From assembly GCA_914767885.1 (NCBI GenBank), contig CAJZBQ010000040.1, positions 186,001-250,000 on the forward strand: a stretch of 64,000 bases of DNA. Reading direction: 5' to 3'. Every line of letters starts with the position of its first letter. The first letter of the stretch is position 1. A model generated the notes under the pieces. It had not been told where the DNA came from and did no database searches. It saw nothing but the letters and a program-made list of their open reading frames with translations. This document shows positions 9,905 to 20,591 of this stretch, piece after piece. The translations under genes were made by a program, and so were the position numbers. This stretch comes from Blepharisma stoltei (Eukaryota > Ciliophora > Heterotrichea > Heterotrichida > Blepharismidae).

Positions 9905-10860
9905 ATGGACGAAGGATATTATTTAAAATCAATTTCCAGCTTTGAGAAGCATTATTTAGGCATGAGTATGTGACCTCAGAGCAGCATGGAGTTTTGTAGC
10001 AGTATTAGAGAGAAGTTTAAAAAGCAACGAAAAAAATACGAGTGTCTGAAGCAGCAACTGGACTGTGTGAAACTAGAACTGAGACAGACTGAAAGGGAGC
10101 TAGGGTTATCAAAAGAAAACTTGATTAGGAAAGGAGACGAAAGAGAAAAGTTAAAAGAGAACTTAAATGAAGCTTTAGATTTAATTGGTGTTTTAGTACT
10201 CAAAATGAATCAGCTGCTACCTTATCTTATCTTATAGAATTTATACGCTTAACGTCCACTACGGGTGACAACCCCAGGTACTGTCACTCGCCTTGCGTCG
10301 CATCGGGCCCACAGGTCGCTGGGTATGGCCTGCTTCGATCGCCAGGGTGCTTCTCGGGAGAGTGTTTCCGGCTTCGACGGCTCATGGATGAGCTGCTTGC
10401 TTGTTACATGGGTTGCTTTTCCGAAAAACCCAAAAAATGGATTTTTCTGGTCGGCTATCGGCAAAAAGGAAAAACACGTAGCCTGGGACGTAACGCCCAG
10501 TTTCACGCTAGGGAGTTGCCCGATTGGTCCTAACGGACTCTGCTGAGCTTCCCCTTTCCAACTCCGTGCCCTCCTTCCCCACGAGGAAAAATCCACCCCT
10601 GAGAATAGACTAGGACTAGGCTCTGAACACCACCAGAATTGCTTACCTAGTATTGCCGTCCATCTCTAGAATGGTAAAACCTTGCCGGATATAATTAAAA
10701 TATGAGTCGAGGCCGCATGGCCTGGAGGCCATGCCCAGACGAAGACGCATATTTAATTATGAATCAGCTGCTACCATATTCTAATGATATAATGCCAACG
10801 CCGAAATTCCAGCTCTCACCAAGGAATGATAAAGAAGAAATATCTTTTATGAGATATTAA
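9905..10860 (+). CDS. Coiled-coil protein interrupted by a SINE
   Basis: Starts MDEGYYLKSISSFEKHYLG, passes a TGA (SMW-PQSS), then forms a Lys/Glu/Gln-rich heptad region (EKFKKQRKKYECLKQQLDC onward) and, after removal of the SINE at 10222-10758, ends PTPKFQLSPRNDKEEISF. About 140 residues. The joint LKMNQLLP-YSNDIMP is exact because the 17-bp duplication ATGAATCAGCTGCTACC flanks the insert. A structural or scaffold role is plausible; no family recognised. Confidence 0.65.
10222..10758 (-). mobile_element. SINE-like retroposon family B, 17-bp TSD
   Basis: Flanked by ATGAATCAGCTGCTACC at 10205-10221 and 10759-10775. Read on the minus strand, it begins with a hairpin of AATTAAATATG type arms around a GC-rich stem, then ATATCCGGCAAGGTTTTACC, and ends in (GATAA)n. 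A second copy in plus orientation is at 21012-21549. Confidence 0.85.
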
Positions 10861-10868
10861 TTTGCTTA

Positions 10869-11262
10869 CTCCCCCCCCCCCCCTCCGTGAGCGAACAAAA
10901 AAATTTTGTTCGCTCACGGAGGGGGGTTAATTTTTTTTTTTTAAAAAAAAATTTATATATAAATTTTATAAAAAATAATTTTTTTTCGAAATTTAAAAAA
11001 ATCCTAATTTGCAAAAATTGGGAAAGCAAATATTAATTTAATTTGCAAAATTTATGTTTTAAAACGCAATTTGTTTAAAATTAAACAGAATTAGCTCTAG
11101 ATTTCATTATACTAATTATCACTTATATATCAAAATTTTTTTCCATTAAAATTTTTTCTATTAAAAAAATTTTTGTTCACTCACGGAGGGTGGGTTTTTG
11201 GTCAAAAAATGGCGATTTTTCTAATGGTTTTGTTCGCTCACGGAGGGGGGGGGGGGGAGTTA
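10869..11262 (+). mobile_element. BogoMITE-like copy 5, upstream of IFT172
   Basis: Full-length copy between TA 10867-10868 and TA 11261-11262, with the hairpin CTCCGTGAGCGAACAAAA and complement at the left. It is intergenic, ending about 220 bp before the IFT172 ATG. Confidence 0.9.
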
Positions 11263-11485
11263 ATAATTAACTTTTCCTTAATTAAATTCCAAAATTTCCA
11301 TATTAATTTAGTCTTGATTATCTGGAAGTTTCACCTTCTTATAAATTCTTTATATTTTCCTAAAATATTTTGCTTTATTCAGATTTAGCCTTCTAATTCT
11401 CCAATCTTTGTCTTACCATTTCTTAACTTCTATCAGCTATCTTCATACGCTATCTTTTGAATTTATTCCATTTATAATATATTGG

Positions 11486-14400
11486 ATGCAATTACGCTAT
11501 TCAAAAAACCTCCAGCCCGCTGTGGATGGAATGCAAAAAATTTCAGCGATCACCTGGTCTGCAAATGGTATGAGGCTCGCAGTCTCAACGGCTGACCGAG
11601 TTGTCCATCTTTACGACGACCAAGGTGAGCGCAAGGACAAATTTCCTACCCGCCCTGCTGAAAAAGGCCAGATGTCCTACGTAGTCCGTGCTTTGGCCTT
11701 TTCTCCTGACTCAACCCGCCTTGCAGTAGCTCAAAGCGATAATATCGTTTTTGTATACAAGCTTGGGACTGAATGGGGTGAGAAAAAATCGATCTGCAAT
11801 AAATTCCCTCAATCTTCAGCAGTAACCTGTATGAATTGGCCTCGTACCAAAGCTCATGACATCATTTTTGGTTTAGCTGAAGGCAAAGTAAAATCCGGTC
11901 AAGTCAGAAGTAATAAAGCAGCTACCTTGTACTCGTCTGAATCATATGTAGTATCGGTGGCTTCAAGTATTGATGGAGAAACTATCATTTCTGGGCATTT
12001 AGATGGGACAATTTATAGGTATACGTTGGAAAATCATCAGTTAGCGAAAATTGTGGCACATCCGTCTGTACCTTATGCATTGGATTGGGGTGAACATATA
12101 TGTGCGGCAGGAAATGATGGGAAAGTGATTTTTTATACAGATGATGGAAATGTGTTTCAGAGGTTTGACTATTCGTATGATACGTCTGTAAAAGAGTTTA
12201 CTGTGGCTGCGTTTAATCCGGCTGGAGATACTGTTGTGATTGGAAACTTTAACAAGTTCTTTGTGTATGGGTATAACCCTAAAAGACCAGAATGGGTGGA
12301 AAAATTAGTAAAAAATATAGAAAACCTTTATAGTGTCACTGCATTATGCTGGAAACCTGATGGGTCTAAAGTTGTATTAGGCTCTTTATGTGGCTCTGTC
12401 GATGTCTTTGAAATCTGCTTAAGAAAAGCCCGGTACAAAGGAAAATTCGAGTTCACCTACGTCTCAATCAGCCAAGTCATCGTAAAAGAGCTCGCATCCA
12501 GCTTAAAAGTCGCCATAAAAAGCGATTTCGGCCTGGAAATCAACAAAATCAATATCTATCAAGACAGATACGTCGTTGCCCACACTGCTGAAACTCTGCT
12601 TCTCGGTGACCTCGAGACTTCCCGCCTCAGCGAAATCCAATGGCGAGGTTCCGGCAAAGAAAAATATGATTTTTCCTCCCCTGGTGTCTGCATGATTTTC
12701 AATGCAGGAGAACTTACCTTAGTTGAATACGGCAGCAACGAAATCCTGGGGAATTGTAGAACTGAACAGATGAGCCCTCATTTAATTTCTGCACGACTTA
12801 ACTATTCTCGCGTTAAATCTGAAGAAGACTACCATTTAGCTATCAAAATTATTGCGTTTCTGCTAGATCCTCACACTATTTGTGTCCAAGACTTAAAGAC
12901 AGGAAATTCAGCAGCTTTAATAAACCATGATGCCAAAATTGATTTCTTAGAGCTCAATGCGTCAGCGACCAAGCTTTTGTATAGAGATAAGAGGAGACAG
13001 CTGATGCTTTATAATATAAAAACTCAGACCAAGTCGACGCTGCTGCAGTTTTGCTCATATGTCCAATGGGTGCCGAATTCAGATGTAGTGGTCGCTCAGA
13101 GCAGAAATAATTTAAATGTGTGGTATAATATATACCTTAGAAAAGCTTATAGCTTTTTGGCTTATTTATTGAAAGCAAGGACTGCTAATAAATGCTTGCT
13201 TATTAGTACTAGCAAGCCAGTTAGTTAGTTTCGGAGCTATTTTTGATAATAGAAGTCTATAAATCTTCCTTAGGTATAGATGACCCTGACAAAGTGACTG
13301 TTTATAATATCAAAGGAGAAGTAGAAGAAATCGAAAGAAATAAAAACGGGACTGAAGTTATCGTAAATGAAGGAATGTCAACTGTCAGCTATGCTCTAGA
13401 TGAACCTTTAATAGAGTTCGGATTTGCTTTGGAAAGCAGAAACTTAGCGAGAGCTGTAGAAATTTTAGAACCGCTTAATAACACCCCAGAAATTGAAGCA
13501 AATTGGAAAGCACTGGCAGAAATTGCCTTAGAAGAACAAAATTTAAGGGTAGCCGAGCAGTGTTATTCAGCCCTGGGAGATGTAGGGAAGTCAAGATATC
13601 TTCATAAAGTCAATAAACTTTGTGACAAGCATAAAGCAGAAACTGCTCAAGAAGGGATTCAGTCTTATTTAGTCCAGGCTAAGCTGTCTGCACTTGAAAA
13701 ACAGTTCCATAGAGCTGAAGCTATTTTGCTAGACCAAAATGACGTAGAAGAAGCCATGGAGATGTACCAAGAACTCCATAGGTGGGATGAAATTATAGCT
13801 GTTTATATTAACAAGAATTTCTCTTTGTAATAAATTAACAGATGTTTATTAATATACTATAAATAAGGATATTAATATTGCAGAAAAGAGAAAGCACCCT
13901 AAACTGCACGATCTAAAGGCAAATTATTTTAATTGGCTATTACAGACTAACCAAGAAGAAAAAGCTGCTGAAGTAAAAGCTAGAGATGGAGACTACCCAG
14001 GCGCTATCAGTTTATATCTAAAAGGCAAACTTCCAGCAAGGGCTGCAGCATTAGTAAGCAAATATAATATAAACAACTCAGATATTATGGAAAAAATTGC
14101 ATCAGCCTTACAAGCTGCTGAAATGCATGAAAAAGCTGGAGAATTTTTCGAAAAATTAGACATGCCTGACAAAGCACTAGAGTCGTATGTAAAAGGAAAT
14201 GCTTATAGAAAAGCTGTAGATTTAGCTTGTGGCTTTTGATGATTTTTCTTGTTCTAAATATTTCTTTTTATTTTTTTCTAGATATATTATCATATTTTTT
14301 ACAGAAAAATGGTATTATTAATAAGTAAAAATCATGGAGCCGATTTAGCTAGAAGAAATTATCCTACTTATATAGCGAAACTTGAAGAAAAATGGGGAGA

Positions 14401-17236
14401 TTACTTAGTCTCACAAAAACAGATGGATGCCAGTGTTAACCATTTCATAGAAGCCGGGGCATACCAAAAAGCTATAGAAGCTGCTATAAATGCAAGACAG
14501 TGGACTAAAGCTGTCCAACTGCTAGGCCAGCAAAGCCAAGACGTAGCTAAGCCTTATTACAAACAAATAGCAAAGCATTATGCAGACATAAGACAATTAG
14601 ACCAAGCCGAAAAGTTTTATATGAAAGCTGGAGCTTTTAACGACGTTTTTGAAATGCTGACAAGCAATAATAAATGGGAGCAGGCTTATAGGTTTGCATG
14701 CAAAAATATGCCTGATACTGAAGTTACGCTGCTGTATACAAAACAAGCACAGAAATTAGAAAGTGAAGGACTATTGAAAGAAGCCGAAAAAATGTATTTG
14801 ACAGTAAATGAGGCAGATATGGCAATTAATATGTATAAAAAAGCACAACAGTATGATAATATGATCAAATTGGTAGCAAAATATAGAAAAGAATTACTTA
14901 AGGACACGCATATTTATTGGTAATATAAATAAAACTATTTTAGATTTTTATGCATTGAAATTTTAGGAAAATCATGATATTTTAGCTTGGAAAAATTAAT
15001 AAATCGTTTTGAATAGGAAAAAAAATAGAAAGCCTGTTTTATTGGCTCAACAATTTGACGCAGAAGGGAAATTCAAAGAAGCTGAGCACCATTTTGTAGA
15101 AGCAGGAGCTTGGAAAATGGCTGTTGACATTTATAGGAAGAAAAACATGTGGGATGAAGCTTTAAGGCTCGCCAAAGCATATGGCGGCCCTAAAGAAATC
15201 GCAGAAGTCGCCAGAAAATGGGCTGAAACCCACGCTGGTAAAGGTGGCGGTTCTGATCTGCTTATGAAGCAAGGACTTGTAGAAGCTGCCTTAGAATTCG
15301 AAGTCGAACAGCGCAATTATGATGCTGCTTTCAGACTTGCAGAAGCCCATTGCCGCCATCGTCTAAACGACGTCCACTTAAGCTACGCTCTCTATTTAGA
15401 AGACGAAAACCGCTGGAAAGAAGCTGAAGAAGAGTTCATCAAAGCTGGCCGAGCCCAAGAAGCCGTCAATATGTATGAGCACCAAGGTGATTTTTATTCC
15501 GCCCTACGCGTTGCCCGCCAATACTGTCCAGATATGGTCCCTGAAATTTTATCCTCACAAGCCAAATACCACATAGACCGCGGCGAATTTCCAAAAGCTG
15601 AGCAATGTCTACTTGCTGCAAAACTCCCAGAAAAAGCAGTAGAAATGTACGCAAATGCTAGGATGAGAAATGACGCTATAAGAGTTGCCAAAGACCATGC
15701 CCCACATTTAGTATCTAGAGTTATTAATGTGGAAGAAGCAACTGGTGCTGAAGATATGAAACAGACAGCAAGGGTTTTAGAACAAAGCAGGGATTATGTT
15801 AAAGCGATTAATGCGTATTTATCCATTTCTCAAGATGTAACTAATGATTTTGATTTATTAGAAGAAGTCTGGGAAAGGGCTGTGCAACTGGCAATGACTT
15901 ATGATAAAGACGGCTTATTTTTTATGACAATTTTTTACGAAATTTAGCCATTTTTCTATAAGATATAGAGAATTTTTCTGTGATCAGAAATATATATAGC
16001 CATAAAGACAGATGCCAACAAATAATTATGCTGGTCAGTCAAAGACTAAAAGGAATCCAAAGGTATGATGCAGCTGCTGATATGTATGCAGGAATCGGGC
16101 AGTATGAAGAAGCTATAAAATGCTACATAGAAGGTAAGGACTTTAAGAGAGCTAAAGAAATGGTCATGAGTATCAAAAATACTGACATTGAAGCGAAACT
16201 TAGAAATTTAGTAGAAAATGAAGAGAAAAAGTACTTACAAGCAAAAGGCGACTATACTGGATTGATGCCATTAGATAGAAACGCTGCAAGAGATATAATA
16301 ATCTCAGGTGGAGATTGGGAAGGAGCTTTAGAAAAAGTCAAAGGAAATCCTCAGATGTTAAGCGAAATCTTGCTCAAATGCACCACTCACATGACAGAAG
16401 AAGGCCACTTTGCCCAAGCCTTAAAGATTTTTTCTGTTTACGGAAGTCCAGCAGACTCAGCATTTTTCACCATATATAAAACTCTTTGTGTAGAAGTCCT
16501 CGCCGAATGTGAAGATGAAGAAATTTACGATTTAAGGACTGTTCTTAAGCTACTCCTAGACAATATGTATGACAGAAACTCACCAGTCACCAAAGAATTC
16601 GAGCGTTATTTCAGGATTATCCAGCTGCTTTATCTCAAAGGTACATGCAAAAACAAAAACCAGCGTGGTCTTTATACCAAAATCTGTGTATCTCTATTAA
16701 GATATACCAATGAAGTCAGGGTCGATAAAGCTTTTTATGATGCAGGAGTAGCTTGTCAAGAAGAAGGATGACTAAATATGGCGTTTATCTTTTTAAATAG
16801 ATATTTAGATATTGCAGACGCCATACAAGACCCAGACACAGGCGCAGCCGCATTAGGCGACAATACTGATTTTGAAGGGACTGATATTCCGACCTCCAAT
16901 ATTCCTCTCCCAGACAACAATATCACTGATAACGACACCCGCGACAGGCTTAGAGACTGGGTTTTGCAAGTGTCTATGGACCACCGCGTCGAACAAAAAC
17001 TTAGCACCCGGCATTGTGACAGTTGTGGCGCTGAGATTTATATTGCAAATTTACAATGCCCTAACTGTGGTTTTGCCTGGGAGCCTTGTTTGATTACTGG
17101 CTTCCCAGTAATGAGAGGCAGCGAAGTAGCTTGCACCAACTGTGACAGGCCAGCTAACAAGAATGAGTGGAATGCTTATTTATTGTCAAATTCCAGCTGT
17201 CCTTGGTGCTCTTCAATCCAATCGCAAGCTTTTTAA
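11486..17236 (+). CDS. IFT172: Intraflagellar transport protein IFT172
   Basis: After removal of five IESs this is a full-length IFT172 of about 1,730 residues. The N-terminal WD40 half begins MQLRYSKNLQPAVDG and has DRVVHLYDDQGERKDKF and SYVVRALAFSPDSTRLAVAQ, which I recognise as IFT172 signatures. The C-terminal half is a long TPR-like solenoid. The end has EPCLITGFPVMRG and NKNEWNAYLL, diagnostic of IFT172. One TGA (ACQEEGW-LNMAFIFLN) falls on a Trp conserved in animals, a direct proof of UGA=Trp. IFT172 is the peripheral IFT-B subunit that acts at the ciliary tip in the switch to retrograde transport. The ATG at 11486 is chosen over upstream in-frame codons because it matches the family start. 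The stop lies 14 bp from the convergent HAL stop. Confidence 0.97.
13133..13278. other. 146-bp IES in IFT172
   Basis: The ends are exact inverted repeats TATACCT / AGGTATA. Removal between TAs joins NVWYNI to DDPDKVTVY, matching the family. It contains stops in all useful frames. Confidence 0.9.
13808..13877. other. 70-bp IES in IFT172
   Basis: Removal at TA 13806-13807 and 13876-13877 gives IIAVYI-AEKRKHPKL, in line with the family. Neighbouring TAs would also keep frame, so the cut is good to a few bases. Confidence 0.85.
14225..14323. other. 99-bp IES in IFT172
   Basis: Removal at TA 14223-14224 and 14322-14323 joins KAVDL to SKNHGADLARR in frame. Confidence 0.85.
14913..15027. other. 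About 115-bp IES in IFT172
   Basis: Removal between TA 14911-14912 and TA 15026-15027 (or 15014-15015) joins LLKDTH to the following AQQFDAEGKF solenoid. The right border is uncertain by one TA. Confidence 0.75.
15907..16004. other. 98-bp IES in IFT172
   Basis: Both borders carry ATAAAGAC; removal at TA 15905-15906 and 16003-16004 gives AMTYDKD-RCQQIIMLV in frame. Confidence 0.9.
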
Positions 17237-17250
17237 TTACTAACTAGCTA

Positions 17251-18904
17251 TTAGCTTATATATTCTTTAACAGCATTTAAAATGTCTCCATTAGAAATCA
17301 TTTTTCTCAGTGTTTCTATGTCTTCATTGACTACGTAGTCATGGTTATGCATTTCTATTCTGTCTTTGACGGCGGAAATTACCTTTTCGAGGGGCTCTGA
17401 AGACTTTAGAGGTCTGAGGAATTCCATTGCTTTGACGTCACAGAGGAGCTCGATTGCTAATATTGTTTCAACGTTTTTAACAATATTTATAGCTTTTCTT
17501 GCAGCCCAGCCTCCCATTGATACGTGGTCTTCTTGTCCTGCTGAGGTAGCGATGGTGTCGACTGAGGAAGGGTGACAAAGGGCTTTGTTTTCGCTTACTA
17601 AAGAAGCTGCTGTACAATGGACCATCATGTAGCCGGAGTTAAGCCCTGGCTCGTCAGCTAAAAAGCTGGGTAAACCAGACTGAGTGGTGTTCATAAGTCT
17701 TTGTATTCTGGTTTCACTGATAGACCCGATTTCATGGATTGCAATTCCTAACCCCTTTTTATATGAGAAAAAAATTTACTCATGAAGGGTTTTTTATAAT
17801 TTATATATAAATTTTATACTAAAATCATGAAAATATTATTTACAGAGCGGGGAAGAGTAAATAATCGCTAAGCTTTGCTGGGTATTCCCCATGGAAATTG
17901 CCTCCAGATAAAATTTGGCATGTATCAGTAAAAATCATAGGATTATCAGTTGCTGAATTCAGCTCAGTTGTAAGCCGAGCCCTAACAAAATCTAAAGTAT
18001 CATGAGTAATCCCATGGACTTGTGGAATGCATCTTAAAGAATATGAATCCTGGACTTTTGTGCAGTCTATATGACTTAAATTCAGTTCTGACCCTTCTCC
18101 ACTCGGCATCAGAATTTTTCGCATACGAGCTGCTACAGCCATCTGTCCCGGATGTGGCCTTGCCTCATGTATTTGCGGGTCAAGAGCTTTATAAGTTCCT
18201 TTTAATATATCTAAAGACAAAGAAGCAATGACGTCAGCAGTTTTTGAAGCAATTTCTGCCCTAACAAGCGCTTCAGCACACAGCGCAGATATCATTTGAG
18301 CTCCGTTTATCATAGAAAGCCCTTCTTTTGGGAACAGCTCTCTTATAGGCTCATAATTTTTCTTTGCCAAGACTTCTGCAGCTGGTATATATCCTTTAGA
18401 ATCAGAGTCATACATTAAGCCTTCTCCCATTAATCCTAAACAAAGGTGAGCCAAAGGTGCCAAATCCCCACAGGCGCCTACTGTGCCTTGTTCGGGCACA
18501 TAAGAAAGACAGTCTTTGTTATAAGCTTCGACTAACTTGGTTAAAAGGGATGCGCTGATTCCACTAAACCCTTTGCACAGAACATTAATCCTTAACGCTA
18601 ATAGCATCCTAACGCGCTCTGGAGGCAGAGGAGACCCTACTCCGACAGAATGTGAGCGGATTAAGTTGAATTGGAGTTTGCGTAGGTTTTCTGGACTGAT
18701 TATGGTATTTGCGAAGAACCCAAATCCTGTATTAATGCCATATGCAATTTTGCCTTGTTGAAGAATTGTGTCGATCAAGGAACGAGATTGATTTACGCGG
18801 TCCCAGGCAGATTCTGCGATTTCTAGAGTGACACCGCCTTGGCCAAGCTTGAAAAGAAGCTCTGGAGTCATGGTTAAACCATTCACAACAATTCGTTCAG
18901 ACAT
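17251..18904 (-). CDS. HAL: Histidine ammonia-lyase with Cys in the MIO triad
   Basis: About 515 residues after removing one IES (17751-17859), the normal length. It catalyses L-histidine to urocanate plus ammonia, the first step of histidine breakdown, in the cytosol. Motifs: YGINTGFGFFANT, PEQGTVGACGDLAPLAHL, the GGNFHGEYP loop, GLNSGYMMVHCTAA and QEDHVSMGGWAARKA. The prosthetic group MIO normally forms from Ala-Ser-Gly; here the codon is TGT, giving Ala-Cys-Gly. The IES joint SDYL-GIAIHEIGSISE fits the family exactly. Stop TAA at 17251; the gene faces IFT172 tail to tail. Confidence 0.96.
17751..17859. other. 109-bp IES in HAL with decayed MITE sequence
   Basis: TA-bounded (17749-17750, 17858-17859). 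The inside has TTTACTCATGAAGGGTTTTT followed by AATTTATATATAAATTTTAT, which matches the hairpin flank and core of the BogoMITE-like family. The ends are CCCC / GGGG. Confidence 0.85.
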
Positions 18905-19163
18905 TTTATAGGCAACACAAAGCTGGATTTTTACCAGAATTTTTAAACTTAAATTTAAATATTCTTTTTGGAAATAAATGAATTAAAATTAAAAAAAAAA
19001 TTATTTATGCAAAAATCAGTGGGAAAAAGAATAATTGCAATTGGTGAAATAAATTATAGATGAACCTCTAAATGGCGTAAAATAGTTTTCAAGGTTTTTG
19101 CTATAATATTTGATTTTTTAATCATATTCAAATAAATTATATACATAAAATGGTGAGTGACGT

Positions 19164-19195
<32 letters not shown>

Positions 19196-19530
19196 ATTAT
19201 TATTCAGCGGGCACCCTTATGGTTTTTTTTTTTCCAGTTATTTTTGATTTTCACCTAACTACTTTGAATATTTTCCTCTTTCTCCAAGTCAATTTACCAT
19301 TTCGGTTTTTTTCACCCTGACAATGTGCTCTACACCTTTTGGTCTATCAAATCTGTCGTTTCATGCACTACAGAGACTCTCTTCCTTTTTTGCCTTCTTT
19401 GCCTTTTTTGCCATTTTTTACCTTTTTTGCGCTTTTTGCCCTTTTGCCTTTTTTGCCTTTTTTGCCTTTTTTGCCTTTTTTGCCTTTTTTGCCAATTTTG
19501 CCTTTATTGCCTTTTTTGCCTTTTTTACCT
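18905..19530. other. Intergenic, low complexity
   Basis: AT-rich sequence upstream of HAL, then ATACATAAAATGGTGAGTGACG with eight or so TTAC repeats (19147-19195), which looks like a SINE head fused to a tail, and a tandem repeat at 19385-19550. No gene seen. Confidence 0.5.
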
Positions 19531-19550
19531 TTTTTACCTTTTTCGCTTCT
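19385..19550. repeat. 9-bp tandem repeat, GCCTTTTTT
   Basis: About 17-18 copies of TTTTTTGCC with scattered substitutions. In three frames it yields runs of Phe-rich or Lys/Gly-rich peptide, which explains several long but meaningless open frames. Confidence 0.85.
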
Positions 19551-19905
19551 CTTTTGTATTTTGCCTTTTCTGTCCCCACACAATTTTCGGTTTCTTCACT
19601 TTCCACTTTTCACAGTCCAAGATCTTGATTGGAATCTGATTAATTGATCCTGTGGCTAGGATCAGTTCTCTTATATCCAGGATTTCTCCCTCTTGGCTGG
19701 CTATCCACAGCCTCATTTCTTCCCAGTAGCCTGATTCCTCATTTTCTTCCTCTCCACTGTCTTCATCCTCTACAAAATCGTTTCCTTCCAAGTAGTCATC
19801 ATCGCCTAGAATTTCGTCCACATCATTCCAAAATTTATCATCACTAAACAAACTACTAATCTCATTATCACCAAATCTTTCCTCATTTGCACAATCTTTA
19901 GTCAA
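19534..19905 (-). CDS. Acidic protein exon, incomplete
   Basis: The frame is strongly acidic (GDDDYLEGNDFVEDEDSGEE) with a following segment EGEILDIRELILATGSINQI and a basic end. Upstream the frame stays open to a TAA near 19960 just beside a SINE-like start, so the 5' exon is probably displaced by that element. Downstream it ends at TAA on entering the tandem repeat. No family recognised; boundaries are unresolved. Confidence 0.4.
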   Translation of the reverse strand: MTKDCANEERFGDNEISSLFSDDKFWNDVDEILGDDDYLEGNDFVEDEDSGEEENEESGYWEEMRLWIASQEGEILDIRELILATGSINQIPIKILDCEKWKVKKPKIVWGQKRQNTKEKRKR

Positions 19906-19964
19906 ATTCCAAAGCAGCTTTGATGAGACAAGCCTTTTTGGTAATTTTAGACTCCATTAAAAAA

Positions 19965-20300
19965 ATAAAAAGTGGTAAGTGATGTCAAATCCCTGCTCTC
20001 ATAATGATTATCCATTATATCCAAGCATGATTTTTTTGAAGTAATATCAGGGATCCAAGCATAATTCTGCTTTTATGGCCTGATTCAATAGACAATTATT
20101 CGTGTGTCTATTTGACCTATAGTATCCAAGCCATTAGAAAAAGTGGAGTAGGACAGCTTAATCGCTCAATCACAGAAGCAGTTAAGTATATTTTGCAGGG
20201 ATAATCGGGGAAAAGGGGAAGCAGATTAGATAGCATTTTAAAGCGGTCCCTTCAGCAAAAGACTCCAAAAGGAGCGATAGCCAAGGATATGGGTAGGGTG
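19965..20300 (+). mobile_element. SINE-like element, boundaries approximate
   Basis: Begins ATAAAAAGTGGTAAGTGATG as other copies do (AAAATGGTGAC), and near 20262-20290 has GGAGCGATAGCCAAGGATAT, similar to the 3' block CGGGAGCGATGAACGTG of better copies. No clean target duplication found. Confidence 0.45.
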
Positions 20301-20310
20301 GGGTAATTAG

Positions 20311-20514
20311 ATGGGCGAAGGAATTGAATTGGAAATGGTAGTACCCAGCAGCAAATATTATCATTCCCAAAAGGCATTGCCTAGAGAAGTCATCGATCCA
20401 AAAGGGAATATCACTACCAAGAAATCAGAGGTTTCAGCTGGGCTCAGAGTTACCAGAGGTGCCTCCAGACGGCCCAAGCCGTACAAAATGAAATTCCATA
20501 AAATGAGACCTTAA
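20311..20514 (+). CDS. Small basic hypothetical protein
   Basis: 67 residues starting MGEGIELEMVVPSSKYYHS, with a basic end KPYKMKFHKMRP. Codon choice looks coding, but I recognise no family and the start may be an internal exon border, since a SINE-like element lies immediately upstream. Confidence 0.35.
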   Translation: MGEGIELEMVVPSSKYYHSQKALPREVIDPKGNITTKKSEVSAGLRVTRGASRRPKPYKMKFHKMRP

Positions 20515-20591
20515 ATATTTATGCGTAATTTAATCTAAAATCAAAAAATTAATAACTATTACAATTATTATGATGACAAATTATAATAAAA

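Noticed and set aside
10249..10596. Long GC-rich open frames on both strands
   Set aside because: They lie wholly in a SINE with a 17-bp duplication; frames exist on both strands and match no family.
13100..16010. IFT172 as a pseudogene because of stops
   Set aside because: All breaks are removed by TA-bounded IES excision or by UGA=Trp, with joints matching the family.
19323..19647. Phe/Leu- and Lys/Gly-rich frames
   Set aside because: All come from the 9-bp tandem repeat read in different frames.
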